From: an uncultured Leptolyngbya sp. | GTDB taxonomy: Bacteria > Cyanobacteriota > Cyanobacteriia > Phormidesmidales > Phormidesmidaceae | Direction: 5' to 3' | Length of the DNA: 12,080 nt | Assembly: GCA_937899365.1 (NCBI GenBank) | Contig: CALBPH010000700.1 | Location: 1-12,080, forward strand | Shown: piece after piece, positions 1 to 7,600 of the stretch | Layout: each line of letters opens with the position of its first letter | Numbering within the stretch: the stretch's first letter is position 1 | The notes under the pieces: model-generated | Told to the model about the DNA's origin: nothing | Seen by the model: the letters and a program-made list of their open reading frames with translations, nothing else | Database searches by the model: none | Made by a program: the position numbers and the translations under genes

Positions 1-723
1 GGTAACCACCGAATCCGGCTTACAGTAAATTTTGACCCCTGTTTGACTCACGTTTAGACAAAAATCAATATGCTCGCGAGTGCTGAGCAGCTTTTCATCC
101 AACAGGCCAATCTGAGTGAAAATAGAACGCTTAACCAGCATGCAGTGAAACTCAGCAAACTCACAGACCCGTCGATGTAGCTGATCTTGAACGTCAGCCA
201 CCGAACGATTTACAAAATAGTGTTTCTCATGGACACGACGTTGGGTCTGATCTCCGTTTAGCTCTGTAAAAATTCTTGCTTCTCCCCCGGCCAGATGGAC
301 TTTTTGGTGGAGCGGTTGACCGATGCAGGTGAGGGGACAAACCACCGTAGCATCGGTCTCTTGGGCGCATTCCCAAAGCCGCTCTAACCAACCGTAAGAG
401 ACGTGAACATCATTGTCAATAAATAGCACATAGTCTGTTTTTACCTGGCTGAGTCCGAGGTTACGGGCCTGATTGGGAGCCAGAAAGTGCTCGGTGCGGA
501 GCAGTGTAAAGCCCCGTTCTGCCGCTGCTTTGCTCAAATAGTGTTGTACTGATTTAGGCGAGCCACCATCCACATACACCAGCTCAAATGGCAGATTTGT
601 GTATTGATAAATGCTCTCTAAAGACTGTTGAGTGTAGCTAAATCGTTCCCGTGGTACTACCACAACGGTAATGGCTGGTAGGGCTGTGGAGACTAAGGCG
701 GCGTTGGTACTGATAGACGTCAT
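1..723 (-). CDS. Family 2 glycosyltransferase (GT-A fold), 3' end cut by window edge
   Basis: Transfers a sugar from a nucleotide-sugar donor to a growing glycan, most likely in the cytoplasm. 241 residues are visible and the frame is open at base 1, so the C-terminus lies outside. A short leader is followed by the GT-A core: the ITVVVVPRERF strand (residues 18-28), VYVDGGSP (49-56), NQARNLGL (84-91) and the metal/nucleotide-binding FIDND motif with D103 and D105 as the DxD pair. The stretch LLDEKLLSTREHIDFCLNV (207-225) resembles the acceptor-side acidic region of GT2 enzymes. The ATG at 723 is set by an AGGAG ribosome site seven bases upstream. The gene begins 17 bases after the stop of the GT4 gene, so it is probably the sixth gene of the minus-strand operon. 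Donor and acceptor cannot be deduced. Family call is firm; role in an exopolysaccharide pathway is inferred. Confidence 0.9.
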   Translation of the reverse strand, partial: MTSISTNAALVSTALPAITVVVVPRERFSYTQQSLESIYQYTNLPFELVYVDGGSPKSVQHYLSKAAAERGFTLLRTEHFLAPNQARNLGLSQVKTDYVLFIDNDVHVSYGWLERLWECAQETDATVVCPLTCIGQPLHQKVHLAGGEARIFTELNGDQTQRRVHEKHYFVNRSVADVQDQLHRRVCEFAEFHCMLVKRSIFTQIGLLDEKLLSTREHIDFCLNVSQTGVKIYCKPDSVVT

Positions 724-730
724 AACAAAG

Positions 731-735
731 CTCCT
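731..735 (-). promoter_or_regulatory. Ribosome binding site of the GT2 gene
   Basis: AGGAG on the minus strand with a seven-base spacer to the ATG at 723. It sits in the 17-base gap after the preceding stop codon and supports that start and translation as part of the operon. Confidence 0.7.
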
Positions 736-740
736 AAAAC

Positions 741-1931
741 TTAAGATGCAAGAACGGTTACGGACTGGGGCAAAACTTGTTGATAAACCTTGGCCCAATT
801 TTGTTGTTCAATGGCAGGGGCAAGCTTCTGATGGGCGGTGGCTTTGGCCGTCTGCCCCAGCCAGTGGCGCAGCTCTGGAGACTTCGCTAAGGTGAGAATA
901 GCGGCCTTGAGCTCAGTGCTAGATCCTGGAGACACCACCAGACCGTTATAGTTGTGGTCTAAAATCTCACCGATGGCGTCAACGTCTGTCCCAACAATCG
1001 CTCGACTTGCCAACATTGCTTCTAGTAGGGCGTTGGGGCAGCCGTCGTGGAGAGACGGGATGGCATAGATGTCCATATAGGTCAGATAGGCCATGCCCTC
1101 GGTGCGGGGAATCATGCCAGTGACGACGGTGTTATCTGCCATGCCGCTATCGCGAATAGCGGCTTCCCAGTAGGGGCGTTCCCGCTCGGCGAAATCTCCC
1201 ACCAGTAGCAGGGTGAGCGGGATAGTCTGTTTGATTTCGGTACAGGCATCTAACAGATATTCCAAGCCTTTTTTGTCGCGGAATCGCCCCACTGAGCCAA
1301 TCACTAGCCCGTTGAGCCGGTCGGCGAGGGGCGGCTTGGATAACCCAGAAAATTCCACTGGCTGAATTGAGTTCCAGAAAGCGGTGGATTTGTTTTTGAG
1401 GGCGGGGACGAGCACCTGTCCTCGTCTTTGTAGGTCTCGGCTGACAAAGGTTACCCAGTCCGAGCTGGCTAAAATCCAGCTAACCTGGCCATGTTGTTTG
1501 GGGCTAAATACATGCTTGTGCAGATCGCTACCCCGCACGCTATTGATGATAGGAATGCCGGCTTCCTTGGCGAGTAACGTGGTGATAAAACCTGTCTCAT
1601 TAATAAAAAAGGCATGGAATAGGTCAAACTGATGCTGTTGGTGCAGCTGCTTGAGCTGAAAATAAATCTCGCTACGGTAGTCTTGCAGAATTGGCGCATT
1701 GGATCGGCTGGCGGGGGTTAGACGCTGTACCTGGATTCCGTTTTGCTCAGTGGTGCTACAGTCCGATCGATAATAACCGTCTGCTTTACGTTGTTTGGAG
1801 TGAAATACGGCAACGTGAACGTCATAACCAATGGCCTGGAGTAGGTTCGCGATGCGAGCGACTGACTCACCCACACCACCAACATCGGGCGGAAACTCCA
1901 GGGTGGTAATGCAAACTTTAGGCTGGGTCAT
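741..1931 (-). CDS. Family 4 glycosyltransferase (GT-B fold)
   Basis: Retaining glycosyltransferase of the GT4 family, 396 residues from the ATG chosen here. The N-terminal Rossmann domain opens with CITTLEFPPDVGGVGE (residues 7-22), the glycine-rich loop usual for GT4 enzymes. The link to the C-terminal domain is near 200. The donor-binding half shows SVGRFRDKKGLEYLL (213-227), with R216 and K220/K221 as likely diphosphate ligands. DGCPNALLEAM (296-306) is a D-x7-E version of the family's E-x7-E motif, and NYNGLVV follows at 327-333. The frame extends upstream to a TTG at 2033 that overlaps the previous gene, but the ATG at 1931 places the family motif at the normal distance from the start. 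No strong Shine-Dalgarno sequence precedes this ATG, so the start is the weak point. It is the fifth gene of the operon, 94 bases after the MurG-like gene. Linkage specificity is unknown. Confidence 0.88.
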   Translation of the reverse strand: MTQPKVCITTLEFPPDVGGVGESVARIANLLQAIGYDVHVAVFHSKQRKADGYYRSDCSTTEQNGIQVQRLTPASRSNAPILQDYRSEIYFQLKQLHQQHQFDLFHAFFINETGFITTLLAKEAGIPIINSVRGSDLHKHVFSPKQHGQVSWILASSDWVTFVSRDLQRRGQVLVPALKNKSTAFWNSIQPVEFSGLSKPPLADRLNGLVIGSVGRFRDKKGLEYLLDACTEIKQTIPLTLLLVGDFAERERPYWEAAIRDSGMADNTVVTGMIPRTEGMAYLTYMDIYAIPSLHDGCPNALLEAMLASRAIVGTDVDAIGEILDHNYNGLVVSPGSSTELKAAILTLAKSPELRHWLGQTAKATAHQKLAPAIEQQNWAKVYQQVLPQSVTVLAS

Positions 1932-2025
1932 GGATTTGATGATATTGGAGGGGACTGTTGAAATAGATCTACGCTGTGGGTCAAGATTTCTTTCAGAACT
2001 CAAGAGAAAAGTCAGATAAAAGAGA

Positions 2026-3186
2026 TCAAACAAAAACCTCTTGTGCTACTAAAGCCCTAACTCGAGCGGCGGTTATTTCTACACCCCGCAAACAGAAATT
2101 TTGCTGGCTGCGGGTATGACCTAGGGCCCGGATAACCTCGAGGGAAAAGGGAATGGGAGCGAGGGCAGTCGAATCAATGACCTTAACAATGCCAAGTTGT
2201 TCTAAGCGGGTAGAGCGCAGCCGTTGTTCTTGGTCGTCATTGCCGGTAAACGGTAGCTGTATGGCACGAACTCCGGTTTGCAACACGTTGAGCGTGGTGT
2301 TGTAGCCTGCCATGCTAATGGATAAGTCGGCCTTGGCCATATAGCTGAGCAGATCGGGGGTATAGCTCTGGACGGTGAGATTTGAGCGCTGGGAGGCAAT
2401 CGCCTGGAGATGGTTAAAAACATCTTCCGGTGCAAATGGCCCGGTAAACATTTGAATATGATGGGGGATTCTATCTTCTAAAAACTGACTGGCTTGGGCC
2501 ACACAGTTCAATAGTTCATGGCCAAAGCGACCACCGCCAACGCTGGCTAAGATCATGGGTGGATCTGTTTCAGATCTGGGGGTAAACTCTCGGTCGACAT
2601 CGGGGACTACATAGCCTGTGTAGTGGACTTCACCGGTGAGATCACCCACACGGGAAAAGCTGTTTTCTAGGGGTAAAAAACTAGGATCGCCGTGGATCAG
2701 TAACTGATCAAAATAGCGATTCATTAGCTTACAGACTTTAGCTTCATGGCGTGCCTGGTCTTGCTTGGTGACAACAATGTCACGCAGGCTGCAGATGGTC
2801 TTGGCTCCGTGAACTTTAGCGCGTTCTAGAAGTGGGATTAACTCGGTGGAAAAACGACGACGACCAAAGGGAAACAGCTCTACCATGACGGCGGTGGGAC
2901 GGATGCGATCGCAAACCTCCAGCAACAGCCCACGCCGATACGCCAGTGCCGCATCCACATCTGCAAACCCGTCAGGCACCTGCAGCTCCTGAAAGTTTGG
3001 ATCGGTCTTAATGGCCGGCAGGTTAATCACCTCAATCCCTTCGGGGATGGGAAAGTCTTGAATCACTTCGCCACCATTGACAAAGTAGACTTTGAAATCT
3101 TGGCTGAGGCCGCGGGCAATGGCCATACTACGAATCAGGTGGCCAATACCCAGAATATGTTGACAGTAAAATAGTAGGGTTTTCAT
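2026..3186 (-). CDS. MurG-like GT-B glycosyltransferase (COG4671-type), second copy
   Basis: Predicted glycosyltransferase with the two-domain GT-B architecture of the MurG/GT28-like superfamily, 386 residues. The N-terminal ILGIGHLIRSMAIARGL (11-27) is the superfamily's glycine-histidine loop, with H16 in the usual active-site position. SLRDIVV (133-139), YFDQLLIHGDP (158-168) and HYTGYVVPD (188-196) are inter-domain landmarks, SVGGGR (215-220) begins the donor domain, and SMAGYNTTLNVL (291-302) is the donor-site motif. A D-D-Q-E-Q-R segment at 317-322 follows, as in related enzymes. The frame extends 21 codons upstream to a GTG at 3249, but the ATG at 3186 matches the family N-terminus. It is the fourth gene of the operon and a distant paralogue of the gene at 4575-5801. 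The donor is unknown. A MurG role in peptidoglycan is unlikely in this context. Confidence 0.83.
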   Translation of the reverse strand: MKTLLFYCQHILGIGHLIRSMAIARGLSQDFKVYFVNGGEVIQDFPIPEGIEVINLPAIKTDPNFQELQVPDGFADVDAALAYRRGLLLEVCDRIRPTAVMVELFPFGRRRFSTELIPLLERAKVHGAKTICSLRDIVVTKQDQARHEAKVCKLMNRYFDQLLIHGDPSFLPLENSFSRVGDLTGEVHYTGYVVPDVDREFTPRSETDPPMILASVGGGRFGHELLNCVAQASQFLEDRIPHHIQMFTGPFAPEDVFNHLQAIASQRSNLTVQSYTPDLLSYMAKADLSISMAGYNTTLNVLQTGVRAIQLPFTGNDDQEQRLRSTRLEQLGIVKVIDSTALAPIPFSLEVIRALGHTRSQQNFCLRGVEITAARVRALVAQEVFV

Positions 3187-3285
3187 CGCATTTGGTTTTA
3201 GAAAATTTGACGGGTGATGCAGACGTAAGACGCTCTCCAGAGGTCTCACCCCGGAGCCTCGTACATGGAGACAGGTAACGCCGGG

Positions 3286-4587
3286 CTACGGAGCTGTCGC
3301 TGAGGCTGCGGTCATCTTTAGCAGATCCCCCAGTACGCTTGCCTGGGTTTGGGGTCTCATGGGTTGTTTTACAGCCTGTAGCAGCCAGTCCTTGACCGCC
3401 CCCACATTTTGGCTGAGACCAAATTTATCCAATACCGTGAGTCGGCCTGCTTTGCCCAGGGTTTCCCGCCGCTCGGGTTGGCGAATCAGTGCCTCCAAGG
3501 CTTGAGCTAACGACAGCTCATCTTTTTCAGGAACGAGCACTCCGTTGTAGTTTGACTCCACTAGCTCAGAAATGCCCGAGATATCAGTCGATATGACCGG
3601 TATCTCCATGGACATGGCCTCTAGCAACACATTGGGGATACCGTCGCGGTCACCGTCATCGGTGACCAAACAGGGCAACACAAATAGATCGGTCTGCCGG
3701 TAATAGTCAATCAGCTGCTCCTGGGTGAGTTTGCCCACCAGGGTAATGTGATCAGTTAGTCCCAACTCGTTAATCTGTTGTCGAATCGAGTCTTCTAAAG
3801 GACCATAGCCAACGATGACACAGCGAAACGGGATGCCCACCTGTTTGACCAGATGACAGGCTTTGAGCAAATAGGGAAATCCCTTTTTCTCACAGAATCG
3901 ACCCACGCTCAGAAGCAGTGGTATCCCCGTCTGTTGGGCTTTAGGCCCTGGGCAAAAGCGAGCCACATCTAAGCCGTGGTAAGCCAGGTGAATGGGGGTG
4001 CGAGATGTGGAAACCTGGTTGAGGTGACGACGGTTATAGTCGGTACAGGTGAGGACAAATTCCGCTTTGGCCATACGGCGATCCAGAGCAGTTTTGTCAT
4101 TCAAATAAATGTCCTTAGCGTGGGCCGTAATGCTATAGGAGACGCCAGAGAATGCCTGGGCGATTTCTGCGGTGGCGGTGGGGACATTGGCAAAGTGGGC
4201 ATGGATATGGGTGATGACCAGCTGTTGCAGTTTCCACGCCAGGTAGCCCCCTAGTAAGAATTCGTGAAGCCGTCGGTCTTCCAGACGACTCAGGTAGAAC
4301 TGTAGCGTGTTGAAGTAGGTGTTACTGTCCTGTTGGAAGAGTTTAACGTGGGCCTCTAACAGCTCTTTCTCTTGGCTAGGGCTATGCTCAGGCAGGAGCG
4401 ATGGCAGATAGGTTACCGGAGCGTTAACCTGAGCCACACCTGGATGGGTTCGCTGTTTTGGCGGTTGTCTGAGGGAGAAAATATGAAGATTGAGCCCCTG
4501 TCGTTCTAGTTCTAAAATTTCGTTGAGAATAAAAGTCTCTGATAGTTTGGGATAGGTTTTTAACAAAAATCCGATTAGAGGACGCAT
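3286..4587 (-). CDS. Family 4 glycosyltransferase, WcaL/colanic-acid type
   Basis: 433-residue GT4 enzyme. The start LLKTYPKLSETFILNEILEL (8-27) and THIHAHFANVPTATAE (126-141) are characteristic of the WcaL-like subfamily of exopolysaccharide glycosyltransferases. YSITAHAKDIY (151-161) completes the N-terminal half. The C-terminal donor domain has LSVGRFCEKKGFPYLLKAC (226-244), with R230 and K234/K235 likely touching the diphosphate, VIVGYGPLED (257-266), and DGIPNVLLEAM (315-325), where D315-x7-E323 replaces the E-x7-E motif. No signal peptide or membrane segment is seen; it is probably cytosolic or loosely membrane-bound. The ATG at 4587 overlaps the end of the upstream gene by 13 bases, which suggests translational coupling; there is no clear Shine-Dalgarno sequence. 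It is the third gene of the operon. A colanic-acid product should not be assumed from the family name. Confidence 0.88.
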   Translation of the reverse strand: MRPLIGFLLKTYPKLSETFILNEILELERQGLNLHIFSLRQPPKQRTHPGVAQVNAPVTYLPSLLPEHSPSQEKELLEAHVKLFQQDSNTYFNTLQFYLSRLEDRRLHEFLLGGYLAWKLQQLVITHIHAHFANVPTATAEIAQAFSGVSYSITAHAKDIYLNDKTALDRRMAKAEFVLTCTDYNRRHLNQVSTSRTPIHLAYHGLDVARFCPGPKAQQTGIPLLLSVGRFCEKKGFPYLLKACHLVKQVGIPFRCVIVGYGPLEDSIRQQINELGLTDHITLVGKLTQEQLIDYYRQTDLFVLPCLVTDDGDRDGIPNVLLEAMSMEIPVISTDISGISELVESNYNGVLVPEKDELSLAQALEALIRQPERRETLGKAGRLTVLDKFGLSQNVGAVKDWLLQAVKQPMRPQTQASVLGDLLKMTAASATAP

Positions 4588-5801
4588 GATAGTGCTGCTA
4601 AATCACGACTGGATGTATGGGACACACTGGGCATGAGACCCTGCATGAGCTGGGCAATGCGGGGGAGGCCATCAAGGCGAAACGTGTTGATGGCGTAAGG
4701 CTTGGTAGTGAGTGCCTGCTCTAGGGTTTGGGATAATGCTTGGGGAGTGAGCTTTTGGGGATGGATGGCATAGAGGAGACCGCTTTTAGCAAAGCGCTTG
4801 GCCCGCATCCATTGTTCTTGGACGGGGCGGGTGCGGGGAACAACAACGGCGGGTTTACGTAGGGAGAGAATCTCACAGGTGGTGTTATAGCCGGCCATGG
4901 CCACCACCGCATCAGCGGCGTTTAGGTAGCTAATCAGGTCGTCGCTAAATTCTAGAAGTTGAACGTTAGGGTAGGGGGCTACCTGGGTCTCGAACTGGTG
5001 CTGTTGGTCAGCAGGCATCTCCGGCCCGGAAATAATCACTGTTTTTGGAATGGGTTTGGCGGCGATGGTTTGTTGCCTAACGCTTTCTAAATAGGTGTGG
5101 ATCAGCCGTTGTCCATCACCGCCGCCGCCGGGGGTGACCACCACCAGCGGTTCGTTTGGATGCACGCCTAACTGCTGGCGGAGAAAGTGCCTGGGTGTGC
5201 GGCCGCAGCCACGGCTTAGGTAGCCACAGAACCTGACTTTTTGCCGTAGGGGCAGGGGAAAATTATACTCATGGGGTAAGTTAAAAATCTCGGGGGTGCC
5301 CACCACCCAGATTTGGTCATAGTGTCGCTGGGTAAGACGATAGTAGTTGTTGGTTTGCCACTGTTGAATAGTGGCGGCTGGGGTGTCGAGAATATCCCGC
5401 AGCAGCAGTACCCGCTTGGTTTTTGGACTGTGGCGGCTGAGATGGCCCAGGGTTTCTTTGAGCTCGTTCCGGAGACCTTGGGGCTTTTTGTCGACGAGCA
5501 AAACATCGGGTTGAAAGTGGGCAGCGGCGGTGAGAATTAGGTGAGATCGCAACCGCACCAACGTCTCTGGCATGCTTTTAAGATATTTAGCTTCTAGCTG
5601 GCCCGAGGTGTCGCGCCCCAGGCAGGGCAGCTTGATATAATCAAGGCCCTCAGGCAGTCTGAGGGTGTGCAGGGCGGGTGAGCCTGACACCACAAGGATG
5701 GAGATACTGGGCAGTGTGCGCAGCAAATACTCACAGATGGTTAGCATGCGGCGAATGTTGCCTAACCCAAAGGCATCGTGGGAATAGACCATTAGTTTCA
5801 T
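4575..5801 (-). CDS. MurG-like GT-B glycosyltransferase (COG4671-type), first copy
   Basis: 408-residue predicted glycosyltransferase with GT-B layout. VYSHDAFGLGNIRRMLTIC (5-23) is the N-terminal loop; the residue after GLG is Asn15, where many relatives and the sister gene have His. LLLRDILDTP (132-141) and HYDQIWVVGTPE (160-171) come next. VVVTPGGGGDG (220-230) starts the donor domain with a run of four glycines, and AMAGYNTTCEIL (301-312) is the donor-site motif. EQWMRAKRF (329-337) is the conserved basic/acidic segment downstream. The ATG at 5801 has AGGAG eight bases upstream, embedded in a 14-base palindrome. It lies 28 bases after ugd and overlaps the next gene by 13 bases, so it is very probably co-transcribed with both. 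It is homologous to the gene at 2026-3186, but by eye the two match only around motifs, so the duplication is old. Confidence 0.85.
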   Translation of the reverse strand: MKLMVYSHDAFGLGNIRRMLTICEYLLRTLPSISILVVSGSPALHTLRLPEGLDYIKLPCLGRDTSGQLEAKYLKSMPETLVRLRSHLILTAAAHFQPDVLLVDKKPQGLRNELKETLGHLSRHSPKTKRVLLLRDILDTPAATIQQWQTNNYYRLTQRHYDQIWVVGTPEIFNLPHEYNFPLPLRQKVRFCGYLSRGCGRTPRHFLRQQLGVHPNEPLVVVTPGGGGDGQRLIHTYLESVRQQTIAAKPIPKTVIISGPEMPADQQHQFETQVAPYPNVQLLEFSDDLISYLNAADAVVAMAGYNTTCEILSLRKPAVVVPRTRPVQEQWMRAKRFAKSGLLYAIHPQKLTPQALSQTLEQALTTKPYAINTFRLDGLPRIAQLMQGLMPSVSHTSSRDLAALSCVL

Positions 5802-5802
5802 G

Positions 5803-5816
5803 TCAGGAGCTCCTGA
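5803..5816 (-). promoter_or_regulatory. Perfect 14-base palindrome containing a ribosome binding site
   Basis: TCAGGAGCTCCTGA reads the same on both strands and contains the AGGAG Shine-Dalgarno sequence of the gene that starts at 5801. It could fold into a short TCAGG/CCTGA stem with an AGCT loop that partly hides the ribosome site, or be a protein site. It may also be chance. Confidence 0.45.
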
Positions 5817-5829
5817 GGATTTTTATCAC

Positions 5830-7200
5830 CTAGGCGACAAGGGCAGAGGTGGGGCTAACGGTGGGCCACAGTAGCTGACCGGCGCTGGGGCGACCGATGG
5901 CCTGGTAGTAAAAGCCCTCCTGCTGCATCCGTTGTGGATTGAGGCAGTTGCGGCCATCGATAAAAATGGGATGGGTCATGCGACGGGCCAAATCGCCATA
6001 GTCCAGGTCCTGAAATTCAGCCCAGTCGGTGACCAGCACCAGGGCATCGCAGCTGTGGGCCAGGGTGGTGGGGGTATCCACCAGGGTGACCGGCGCGTCA
6101 AGATTTTCGACAATGGGGTCATAGGCTTTGACCTTGGCCCCCAGCCGCTGTAGCTCAGCAATGATGTCCAGGGCGGGGGCGTCTCTGAGGTCGTCGGTAT
6201 TGGGCTTAAAGGTGAGACCCAGCAAACCAATGGTTTTACCCTTGAGAATTTTTAGGGTTTTTTGCAGGTGATAGACCACCTGTAGACGCTGGCGCTGATT
6301 GGTGGCGATGGTGGCATCTAATAGGTTGGTTGGCACACCGTAGTCTCGGGCAATGTGCATTAGGGCCGATACATCTTTGGGAAAACAAGATCCACCCCAG
6401 CCAATGCCCGCTTGGAGAAATTTGCCACCGATGCGACTGTCTAGGCCAATGCCCTGGGCCACCTGGTTAACGTCCGCACCGATGCGATCGCAAATATTGG
6501 CAATTTCATTGATAAAGCTAATTTTTGTCGCCAAAAAAGCATTGGCGGCATATTTAATTGTTTCAGCAGAGGCCAGGTCGGTCACCACCACAGGCACCGC
6601 CGGTAGTGCCGGGTCCAGGGCAAACTGTCGAGTAACAATCGGCGCATAGAGCTGTCGCATTCGCTCAATGGCCCTGGGGGACTGTCCCCCGAGAACAATC
6701 CGATCCGGGTTAAAGGTGTCGTACACCGCCGACCCCTCCCGCAAAAATTCTGGATTACTCACGACTTCAAAACTGGTCTGGGCACCGCGATGCTCCACCG
6801 CATCCAAAATCAAACGCCGCACCCAGTCCCCCGACCCCACCGGCACCGTAGACTTGTTAACAATGACCTTATAGTCGCTGCCAATGTGTTCACCAATGCC
6901 CCGAGCGACGGCTTCTACATAGCGGGTATCGCTTTCTCCCGTGGGCAGTGGCGGAGTCCCCACTGCAATAAAAATGACGTCACCGTGGCCTACGCCAGCG
7001 GCCAGGTCGGTGGTAAACGACAGCCGTTCCGAGCGCATAATATCTGTGAGATCAGGCTCATAGATGGGGGGTTTACCCGTTTGCAGAGTAGCGACTTTCT
7101 CCACATTGTAGTCGACACACACCACATCGTGACCAATGTGGGCCAAACAGGCGCCCGTAACAAGACCCACATAGCCTGTGCCAATGACAGATACACGCAT
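5830..7200 (-). CDS. ugd: UDP-glucose 6-dehydrogenase
   Basis: Oxidises UDP-glucose to UDP-glucuronate with two NAD+ in the cytosol, supplying uronic acid for polysaccharides. The 456-residue length is normal. The N-terminal NAD-binding fold has VIGTGYVGLVTGACLA (5-20) with D30 at the end of the second strand. NKSTVPVGSG (115-124) carries Thr118. SNPEFLREG (148-156) gives Glu151 and Glu155. ETIKYAANAFLATKISF (213-229) gives Lys216 and Asn220. GWGGSCFPKDV (267-277) contains the catalytic Cys272 and Asp276. The C-terminal UDP-binding half has GLTFKPNTDDLRDAP (328-342) and ends near IDGRN (414-418). All expected active-site residues are present. The ATG at 7200 has GGAG nine bases upstream. It is the first gene of the minus-strand operon, so its promoter should lie in the AT-rich gap to its right. 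The downstream glycosyltransferases are the likely direct or indirect users of its product. Confidence 0.97.
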   Translation of the reverse strand: MRVSVIGTGYVGLVTGACLAHIGHDVVCVDYNVEKVATLQTGKPPIYEPDLTDIMRSERLSFTTDLAAGVGHGDVIFIAVGTPPLPTGESDTRYVEAVARGIGEHIGSDYKVIVNKSTVPVGSGDWVRRLILDAVEHRGAQTSFEVVSNPEFLREGSAVYDTFNPDRIVLGGQSPRAIERMRQLYAPIVTRQFALDPALPAVPVVVTDLASAETIKYAANAFLATKISFINEIANICDRIGADVNQVAQGIGLDSRIGGKFLQAGIGWGGSCFPKDVSALMHIARDYGVPTNLLDATIATNQRQRLQVVYHLQKTLKILKGKTIGLLGLTFKPNTDDLRDAPALDIIAELQRLGAKVKAYDPIVENLDAPVTLVDTPTTLAHSCDALVLVTDWAEFQDLDYGDLARRMTHPIFIDGRNCLNPQRMQQEGFYYQAIGRPSAGQLLWPTVSPTSALVA

Positions 7201-7313
7201 AGCTTCGTACTCCAGTAGTGCTAATCGACTGATGACACTACTATCGTTAGCGTTACTAAAATTTGAATGAAGCGTATGTTAGAGCACTTTCATGAAGACT
7301 AATTTAGAAAGTT

Positions 7314-7321
7314 GCGATCGC
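7314..7321. repeat. HIP1 octamer GCGATCGC
   Basis: Highly iterated palindrome 1, abundant in many cyanobacterial genomes. This is the one exact copy in non-coding DNA; others lie inside genes at 2905-2912, 6484-6491 and 9253-9260. It is useful as a taxonomic marker; no function is assigned to this copy. Confidence 0.8.
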
Positions 7322-7339
7322 GCCGTAAAAACACCTCAT

Positions 7340-7367
7340 TTAATTCCTATGAAAGGAACTGAATTAA
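7340..7367. repeat. Nested inverted repeat in the divergent intergenic region
   Basis: TTAATTC (7340-7346) pairs with GAATTAA (7361-7367), and inside it TTCCT (7344-7348) pairs with AGGAA (7354-7358) around a five-base ATGAA loop. The two pairings compete, so one is an alternative to the other. It may be a regulator site or a transcript hairpin; its AT-rich nature makes chance a real possibility. Confidence 0.4.
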
Positions 7368-7585
7368 CATTTGAAAAATTAGTAAATTGATTAATGAGAC
7401 TTAATTAGAACCTGTCTAATCTACTTAAGTTCCTAACTATCGAGGCATTTAAGCCTAAATCAAGATTATTTTATTAACTTATAAAAAACTAGCTAATTTA
7501 GCGTTTTTCGCCTCAACATGAGAGAAATTTCATGTGCCCTTATCCTGTTCAAGGATAATTTATTTAAGGGGTAGTCAGTTCCTAA

Positions 7586-7600
7586 AATGTCACAATGTCA
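7586..7600 (+). promoter_or_regulatory. Tandem AATGTCA repeat, possible regulator site
   Basis: Two copies of AATGTCA with an 8-base period (7586-7592 and 7594-7600), about 120 bases before the histidine kinase start. OmpR-family regulators often bind tandem direct repeats, usually at 10-11 base periods, so the 8-base period fits only loosely. Autoregulation by the neighbouring regulator is a guess. Confidence 0.25.

Noticed and set aside
671..895. Plus-strand open frame of 74 codons
   Set aside because: It lies over the start of the GT2 gene and the end of the GT4 gene on the other strand, both strongly supported by motifs; its own translation shows no domain.
1932..2033. TTG start giving the GT4 protein 34 extra residues
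   Set aside because: The start overlaps the previous gene's end and the added residues do not resemble the family; the ATG at 1931 places the glycine-rich loop normally.
3187..3249. GTG start giving the second MurG-like protein 21 extra residues
   Set aside because: The family N-terminus begins at the ATG at 3186, though ribosome-site evidence does not decide the matter.
6676..6690. GGGGGA/TCCCCC hairpin with a three-base loop
   Set aside because: It is inside ugd and encodes the ordinary Gly-Gly-Gln-Ser-Pro segment, so it is most simply explained by coding sequence.
6790..7218. Plus-strand open frame of 142 codons
   Set aside because: It is antisense to the N-terminal NAD-binding half of ugd, whose active-site residues are intact; the translation has no recognisable motif.
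7480..7485. TATAAA as a possible -10 box for the kinase
   Set aside because: No -35-like hexamer is found 16-18 bases upstream, and such hexamers are common by chance in this AT-rich stretch.
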